NCBI GenBank assembly: GCA_902782665.1
Contig: CACZOA010000066.1
Location: forward strand, 1 to 49,935
From: an uncultured Bacteroidales bacterium
GTDB taxonomy: Bacteria; Bacteroidota; Bacteroidia; Bacteroidales; Paludibacteraceae
DNA length: 49,935 bases
Reading direction: 5' to 3'
This document shows, piece after piece, positions 44,776 through 49,935 of the stretch. The position numbers and the translations under genes are program-made. Below the pieces are notes generated by a model, which ran no database searches, had not been told where the DNA came from, and saw nothing but the letters and a program-made list of their open reading frames with translations. Position 1 is the stretch's first letter, and each line of letters begins with the position of its first letter.

Positions 44776-47115
44776 ATGAGAAACCAATACTACTCACACA
44801 AAGCAAGACATATTGTCAAGTTTAGTTCATTGTTTATCACAGCATTACTCGATTGTGCAGTTTCAATGGCTGATGAATCTTCCGACAAAACAAAGGTGGT
44901 CATTCCACTGGCAGACTCCACAACGTTTGTCTACAGCGGAAATCTTCAGACCTACTCACTTTCAGGCGACACAACACTCTATTCCATATTTGGCAACACG
45001 CATACGACTGCCGGGAAATATGAAGTGACAGTTTCGCTCAACAACCCACTCCTTTATGAATGGGAAGACGGAAGCACCGACCCCAAGACATACGATTTCA
45101 CCATCAACAAATCGCAAGTAGAGATACCATCGGCAGACACGTCTTATTTCATATACAATGGACAACAGCAGACTTACAGAATCGCAGAAAACGAAAACTA
45201 TACGGCATATGGCATCAACAAAACAAATGCCGGCAATCATGAAGTGACATTATATCTTAACGACACTATCAACTACGAATGGGCTGATTCAACTGTCGCA
45301 GACAAGATCTACAATTTCACGATCAACAGAGCCAAAGTTGATATCCCGTCAGCCGACACAACAAAATTCTCATACAACGGAGCAAAATTGGTTTACGCAA
45401 TCACACCAAACATAAATTACAAGGTCACTGGAAACGCACAAGCCAATGCCGGAAATCACATTGTGACAGTCTCTCTATCAGACGGCAACCATGAGTGGAC
45501 AGACGGCACAACAGAAGCTAAGACATTCAATTTCGAGATTTCCAAAGCTATTTTAGATCTTCCGACTGCAGTAAAAGATACTTTTTACTATGATGGCAAA
45601 GTCAAATTCCTTGAAGTTGTAGCAAACAGCAAATATACAATCGACATAACAAATGAGATGGCATCTGCCGTCGGCATTTATGAAAGAACCGTTTCTATCA
45701 ACGACACAGAAAACTATATGTGGACAGACAACACGTCTGAGCCTAAGAAAGTGACATTCGTCATCGAAGAGGGAAAAGTAAAGATTCCTGAGGTCAATGA
45801 CTTCACATACACAGGAGAGACATTCTCGCTTGTTCCTCAAAACGAAGGCTATACAGTTGAGAATGGAGAGGCTGCAAACGCAGGAGTATACAATGTCAAA
45901 CTGGTACTCAACCCTAGTTACGTATGGGAAACCGGATCAAAAGACACGATTAACCTATCCGTTAAGATCCTTCCGATCTTTGTAGACAAACCGGAGGTTA
46001 ACTCAAGCGAAGTCACATACGACAGCACTATCTACGCTATAAGAATCCCTGAAAATCCCGCATACACAATCACAGGTGTATCAATGGGACAGGAGCCTGG
46101 CACATACACAACGACAGTATCGTTGAAGCCAAATTATGCATGGAGTGATTCAACGACTGACAATCAAACTTATCAATTGAAAATCACAAGAATCAAAGTG
46201 GCAATTCCGTCGACTGACTCAACTATTTTCTACTATAACAGGAAAGAGCAAACTTATGCCATTTATGAAAACGAAAATTATACTGTGGCAGGAAACAAGC
46301 AAACTGTCATAGGAAGTCACGATGTTGTGGTGACGCTTCTAGATACAATCCATTACGAATGGACTGATGAAACAGTTAATCCAAAACATTATCAGTTCGA
46401 CATCGTAGAAAGCCAGAAATTTGATTTTGACACTGCCAATGTTGAGACTAAAATCATACCTGGAGAAGAATTGACAATAAACATCGATGTAGACGGAATT
46501 GTACAATATTACAAAATCAGCTGTGATCAGATGCCTGAACTTGCAGACTCGCTGTATGAGTTTGACAACGAGACTCAGACAATAAAGATTCCAACTTCAA
46601 GCAACACAGTTCCAGGCAAATACAAAATGAACGTGACACTTGTGTCCGGCAATCTTGACTCGACATTCACAGTCGACGTGACAATCAATCATCCAGCATC
46701 AGGAATTATCGTTTGTTGGAACGACGTGGTCGCTGTAGACAAATCGAAAGTCAACACGACAACATACCAATGGTATAAAGACGACGTGTTGATTCCAGGA
46801 GCGACAGGACAGTATTATTATGACAAAGCTGGATTATGCGGCTATTATAAATGCGAAGTAGACGGAGGTTTATCCGTCGGACCTATATATCTTGATTTTG
46901 GCAAGCCTTTGTATCTGACAGCATACGGAGAGACCGGCAAGATCATCGCAAATGTGGTAGGAAACACTACAGAAAATGTTTTGCTGATGAGTGTTGAAGG
47001 CATGGTGGTTGATTCAAGACCAGCATCAACGGAAATGACATTCACAGTCAAACCAGGAATTTATGTGCTAGTCCTTGACGGCACAGACCAAAGTGTCAAA
47101 GTGATCGTTAAATAA
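44776..47115 (+). CDS. Secreted protein with repeated MBG/Ig-like modules and a T9SS-like tail
   Basis: After a longer-than-usual signal peptide (about residues 1-32) the 779-residue protein has seven or so modules of 65-70 residues, each with the pattern (A/V)xIPSADTTxFxYNGxxxTY...NAGNHxVTVSL...YEWxDGTxxxKTYxFxI. They resemble MBG or bacterial Ig-like domains. A non-repeat region (about 560-700) with a DxYKISCDQMPE motif follows, then an Ig-like QWYKDDVLIPGATGQYY segment. The last ~70 residues resemble a degenerate type A sorting domain (VLLMSVEGMVVDSRPA, GIYVLVLDGTDQSVKVIV). Probably a surface adhesin or stalk. It is followed 34 bp later by the OmpA protein and may be co-transcribed with it. 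Confidence 0.78.
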   Translation: MRNQYYSHKARHIVKFSSLFITALLDCAVSMADESSDKTKVVIPLADSTTFVYSGNLQTYSLSGDTTLYSIFGNTHTTAGKYEVTVSLNNPLLYEWEDGSTDPKTYDFTINKSQVEIPSADTSYFIYNGQQQTYRIAENENYTAYGINKTNAGNHEVTLYLNDTINYEWADSTVADKIYNFTINRAKVDIPSADTTKFSYNGAKLVYAITPNINYKVTGNAQANAGNHIVTVSLSDGNHEWTDGTTEAKTFNFEISKAILDLPTAVKDTFYYDGKVKFLEVVANSKYTIDITNEMASAVGIYERTVSINDTENYMWTDNTSEPKKVTFVIEEGKVKIPEVNDFTYTGETFSLVPQNEGYTVENGEAANAGVYNVKLVLNPSYVWETGSKDTINLSVKILPIFVDKPEVNSSEVTYDSTIYAIRIPENPAYTITGVSMGQEPGTYTTTVSLKPNYAWSDSTTDNQTYQLKITRIKVAIPSTDSTIFYYNRKEQTYAIYENENYTVAGNKQTVIGSHDVVVTLLDTIHYEWTDETVNPKHYQFDIVESQKFDFDTANVETKIIPGEELTINIDVDGIVQYYKISCDQMPELADSLYEFDNETQTIKIPTSSNTVPGKYKMNVTLVSGNLDSTFTVDVTINHPASGIIVCWNDVVAVDKSKVNTTTYQWYKDDVLIPGATGQYYYDKAGLCGYYKCEVDGGLSVGPIYLDFGKPLYLTAYGETGKIIANVVGNTTENVLLMSVEGMVVDSRPASTEMTFTVKPGIYVLVLDGTDQSVKVIVK

Positions 47116-47149
47116 TTGGGGGTTAAATCAGGATTGAGACAAACGAAAG

Positions 47150-48904
47150 ATGAAAAATACAACAAGTATAATATTAGCATTATCCGCTGCGTTCTGCAGT
47201 TTATCGGCACAAGAGAAACAGACTGCAAAAGACACAACTGCCATGTTGAGAGACACAGCAGCGTCGATAAAGCCACAACCACAAAAAATAGACTTAACCC
47301 TTCCTCTTTGGGAGCCACAAAACAAATATCTAAGTCTTGGATTTAGCGGCGGTCTCAGCACATTGAAATACGACCCTAAAGATTGCGACCGTTCACCAAT
47401 GGCAGGAGGATCAATCAACATTGACTACAACGTCTTCTTTGGCAAGAAATGGGGACTATCTTTCGGAGTCGGAGCCTCAGTATACAATGCCAAAACGATT
47501 ATCGACACACGATTCGTGTCTTCTGAAAAAATTCCTGTGACTCTTTCCGATGGTACAACCTCAATAGAAGAGAGCGAGTTATATACTGACTTCAAAAATT
47601 GGGAAGAGAGACAGACTTGTATAGCTTTAGAATCGCCAATCGGACTCCTTTACCGCAGATACTTGGGTGGCAACACCACTCTACTTACCGGAGCTGGATT
47701 GAAATTATCATATCCGATGAAGACAAGTTACAGGGTAAAGACAGGAACCCGTCAAACGAGCGGATACATAGAGGATGCTGACTTGTATATCAATCCAGAC
47801 ATTCCTCAGCATGGTTACGCGACAAAATATGAGCGTCCAAGCGGAACCACAAGCACAAAAAATGTCTCAGCAGGAATATACCTTGATATAAACTTTGTGC
47901 ATAAGACTGCCAATGCCAATTTCTTCTATGGAGTCTATGGAAATCTCGGTCTGTCAAGCATAACCAAAAACGAAGGCAAATCATTGACAGACGCAAAAGA
48001 ATACTGCGGATTGTTGGCATCCAATTCCGTCGACGCTGCAAATCTTAATTCTATAGGAGTACGACTCGGAGTAAAAATCCCTTGTCCAAGACTCAGAGAT
48101 GATGACAACGACGGTGTGCTAGACAAAGTCGACAAATGTCTTGGAACTCCAGCCAACGTAGCGGTGGATTCATGTGGTTGTCCGCTCGACACTGACAAAG
48201 ACAGCGTCCCTGATTACCTTGACCAATGTCCGAACACACCTATGGGAGTAAAGGTAGATTCAGTAGGATGTCCGATCGACACTGATAAAGACGGAGTTCC
48301 TGACTATCTTGACAGATGTCCAAACACACCTGACACCATACAAGTAGATTCAGTAGGATGTCCTGTAGACTCTGATGGCGACGGTGTTGCTGATTACCTT
48401 GACAAGTGTCCAGACACACCTAAAGAGGCAGAGGTTGACACTTGCGGATGTCCAGTCGACACAGATGGAGACGAAGTGCCAGACTACCTCGACAAATGTC
48501 CGACAGTAAAAGGTTCAGTCAAGAATAACGGATGCCCTATAGTTTCCGCAAAAAACAAAGCGGTGCTAAAAAAAGCGGTGCACGGAATACAGTTTGAGAC
48601 AAACAACGCAGTCATCAAGTCATCGTCATATCCGATTCTCAACAAAGTGGTGACAATGATGAAAAAGAATCCGTCATACAAGCTGCACATCTCCGGACAC
48701 ACCGACAATGTCGGCAAGCCAGCACAAAACTTGAAGTTGTCGAAAGAAAGAGCCGCTGCAGTAGTGAAATATCTAACGAAAAAAGGAATCAAATCGTCAA
48801 GATTGAGAAGTGATGGATTTGGAGGAACAAAACCAGTGGCATCAAACAAGACGGAAAAAGGAAAAGCGTTAAACAGACGAGTTGACTTTGAAGTGGAATT
48901 CTAA
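47150..48904 (+). CDS. OmpA-family outer membrane protein with thrombospondin type 3 repeats
   Basis: The 584-residue protein has a signal peptide (to about 21, LSAQ), a beta-barrel-like N-terminal domain (about 55-305, ending RLGVKIPCPRL), five or so calcium-type TSP3 units of the form DTDKDSVPDYLDQCPNTP...VDSxGCP (about 310-455) and a C-terminal OmpA domain (VHGIQFETNNAVIKSSSYPIL, HISGHTDNVGKPAQNLKLSKERAAAVVKYL, GKALNRRVDFEVEF) that binds peptidoglycan. It should anchor the outer membrane to the cell wall. It is the partner gene of the preceding Ig-like secreted protein. Confidence 0.92.
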   Translation: MKNTTSIILALSAAFCSLSAQEKQTAKDTTAMLRDTAASIKPQPQKIDLTLPLWEPQNKYLSLGFSGGLSTLKYDPKDCDRSPMAGGSINIDYNVFFGKKWGLSFGVGASVYNAKTIIDTRFVSSEKIPVTLSDGTTSIEESELYTDFKNWEERQTCIALESPIGLLYRRYLGGNTTLLTGAGLKLSYPMKTSYRVKTGTRQTSGYIEDADLYINPDIPQHGYATKYERPSGTTSTKNVSAGIYLDINFVHKTANANFFYGVYGNLGLSSITKNEGKSLTDAKEYCGLLASNSVDAANLNSIGVRLGVKIPCPRLRDDDNDGVLDKVDKCLGTPANVAVDSCGCPLDTDKDSVPDYLDQCPNTPMGVKVDSVGCPIDTDKDGVPDYLDRCPNTPDTIQVDSVGCPVDSDGDGVADYLDKCPDTPKEAEVDTCGCPVDTDGDEVPDYLDKCPTVKGSVKNNGCPIVSAKNKAVLKKAVHGIQFETNNAVIKSSSYPILNKVVTMMKKNPSYKLHISGHTDNVGKPAQNLKLSKERAAAVVKYLTKKGIKSSRLRSDGFGGTKPVASNKTEKGKALNRRVDFEVEF

Positions 48905-48917
48905 TGACAAAAAATCA

Positions 48918-48959
48918 TCACCCACGGTTGCGGTATCCATACCTGCCAACCGTGGGTGA
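48918..48959 (+). terminator. Terminator-like hairpin after the OmpA gene
   Basis: TCACCCACGGTTG (48918-48930) pairs perfectly with CAACCGTGGGTGA (48947-48959); the loop holds a further GGTAT/ATACC stem. The T tract after it is weak. Confidence 0.7.
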
Positions 48960-49009
48960 ATTTCATATGTGGATAGATAAAAATATTAACATTTATTCAC
49001 CATTATCTT

Positions 49010-49040
49010 TTTGTCATACAACAGGAAAGAGATAATTTTG
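49010..49040 (+). promoter_or_regulatory. Promoter of BspA-like copy 2, similar to the rplS promoter
   Basis: TTTG (49010-49013) and TAATTTTG (49033-49040) are 19 bp apart, exactly as at rplS. The following leader aligns with the rplS leader around a shared TTTATGATG and TCGG..ATG. Confidence 0.65.
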
Positions 49041-49084
49041 TATTGTTTTTCTAGACCGTTTATGATGACTTATACACATCGGCG

Positions 49085-49216
49085 ATGACACTTCAAGAGG
49101 AATATGAAAAACAAAAATTGGCAATAGATTTGATAAAAATCGCAGAAAAAGCTTTATGGCAAACCAGCACACCGAATCAGACAAAAAAACGATTTTCAAC
49201 AAAAAATTCATTTTGA
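49085..49216 (+). other. 43-codon ORF carrying an rplS 5'-end remnant
   Basis: The ORF MTLQEEYEKQKLAIDLIKIAEKALWQT... contains LAIDLIKIAEKAL, matching [13 protein letters not shown] at the start of L19. The DNA match over 37 bp is about 78%, and several differences are synonymous in the L19 frame. The ORF then runs out of frame into the start of the BspA-like gene (ATG 49156). It is too short to be a working L19. It may be a relic, or a coupled leader. Confidence 0.55.
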
Positions 49217-49935
49217 CGATTACAACCTTCGCCATAATCCTTCTCATTGTACATCATTTTATTTCTACACTAATCCCAAAAGAGAGAACATACAGGATCA
49301 TCAGTGAAAACAATGGACCTTACATGATAGTCCCCTCAGTGGAGCCGTCTATCTTCACAATGAATATTTTTGAGTTAATCAATCACTTCTTTAATCCTCC
49401 TATAGATAAAGAAACGTTTTGTAATATAAAGAATATTTCATTGCCGGACACAATGCAAACCATTCCAAACGGTGCATTCACATATTGCTCTAATCTACAA
49501 ACTGTCAACATTCCTAATTCTGTGAAAAAAATTGGGAATGAAGCATTTTATGGTTGCTCAAATCTACAAACAATCAACATGGAAAGCATTGGAGACTGGG
49601 CATTTCAGAACTGTTCAAGTCTAAAAGAAATCAACATTCCAAATTCTGTGGAAAGCATTGGAGACTGGGCATTTCAGAACTGTTCAAGTCTAAAAGAAAT
49701 CAACATCCCGAATTCTGTGAAAAGCATTGGGTATAAAGCATTTTCTGATTGTGCAAGTCTAAAAGAAATCAACATCCCAAATTCTGTGGAAAGCATTGGG
49801 AATGGGGCATTTGAGAACTGTTCAAGTCTAAAAGAAATCAGCATTCCGAATTCTGTGAAAAGCATTGGGAATGGAACATTCCACGGTTGTTCAAGCCTGC
49901 AAACAATCAATATTCCAGATTCTGTGAAAAGCATT
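49156..49935 (+). CDS. BspA-like leucine-rich-repeat protein, copy 2 (partial, cut at window end)
   Basis: From ATG 49156 the frame stays open for 260 codons to the window edge. It begins MANQHTESDKKTIFNKKFILTI, has a transmembrane segment (about residues 16-36) and an extracytoplasmic linker, then BspA-type 23-residue repeats (SLKEINIPNSVESIGxxAFQNCS) from about residue 95. The first 100 residues align with copy 1 at 18277 but without its frameshift. One repeat is shortened (TINMESIG in place of TINIPNSVESIG), an in-frame deletion. The membrane-anchor topology differs from classical secreted BspA. Confidence 0.85.
   Translation, partial: MANQHTESDKKTIFNKKFILTITTFAIILLIVHHFISTLIPKERTYRIISENNGPYMIVPSVEPSIFTMNIFELINHFFNPPIDKETFCNIKNISLPDTMQTIPNGAFTYCSNLQTVNIPNSVKKIGNEAFYGCSNLQTINMESIGDWAFQNCSSLKEINIPNSVESIGDWAFQNCSSLKEINIPNSVKSIGYKAFSDCASLKEINIPNSVESIGNGAFENCSSLKEISIPNSVKSIGNGTFHGCSSLQTINIPDSVKSI

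Overview
The window looks like a chromosome segment from a member of the order Bacteroidales. Evidence: predicted promoters of the Bacteroidetes type (TTTG, 19-20 bp, TAnnTTTG), type IX secretion (T9SS) sorting tails, a surface lipoprotein with an acidic run after the lipobox cysteine, and gene order and families typical of the group (RecD-like helicase, DUF3822 protein, RsmD; WG-repeat, YwqK and BspA-like proteins). No rRNA, tRNA, CRISPR array, transposase or phage gene was recognised. Most of the window is housekeeping DNA with repeat-rich intergenic gaps.

Layout. 19-4464 (-): a giant triplicated beta-helix surface protein with a T9SS tail. 4927-13061 (+): a six-gene operon joined by ATGA overlaps: ApbE flavin transferase, WG-repeat protein, DEAD-box RNA helicase, low-molecular-weight tyrosine phosphatase, polytopic membrane protein, and a TolB-like lipoprotein with a CxxCH motif. 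13383-18197: RNA cyclic phosphodiesterase, ribosome recycling factor, RsgA GTPase, an orphan sensor kinase, a lipoprotein and ribosomal protein L19. 18277-19186: a BspA-like leucine-rich-repeat gene broken at an A8 run. 19431-26716: RecD-like helicase, then DUF3822, RsmD, FolB, a pyridoxal-type kinase, both exonuclease VII subunits and a YwqK/MORN protein. 26976-31934: PurN, then acyl carrier protein, FabF, RNase III and a long-chain acyl-CoA ligase. 31935-32741: a long gap rich in repeats, including an unusual array of overlapping mini-ORFs. 33144-39645 (-): a complete vitamin B12 uptake operon behind a cobalamin riboswitch. 39657-44567: a TPR protein, release factor 2 with its programmed +1 frameshift, a lipoprotein and HemW. 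44776-48904: a repeat-rich secreted protein and an OmpA/thrombospondin-type-3 outer membrane protein. 49156 to the end: a second BspA-like gene, cut by the window edge.

How the genes work together. The B12 locus supplies every layer of import: surface capture (BtuG-like propeller), outer-membrane transport (BtuB), periplasmic binding (BtuF) and inner-membrane ABC import (BtuCD), all controlled by the riboswitch. Translation genes (frr, rsgA, rplS, prfB, rsmD) are scattered through the window. acpP-fabF-rnc is a compact unit next to fatty-acid activation.

The most unusual observations are these. (1) The second BspA-like gene has upstream DNA that looks like an old copy of the rplS promoter, leader and first codons, as if the unit rplS promoter-rplS-bspA had been duplicated and the L19 body then lost. 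(2) The first BspA copy is split at an A8 tract. (3) An exact 32-bp tandem array at 32465-32547 encodes overlapping MSEL mini-ORFs joined at A AAA AAA TGA, a possible slippery sequence. (4) A dispersed palindromic element sits in frame inside xseA.
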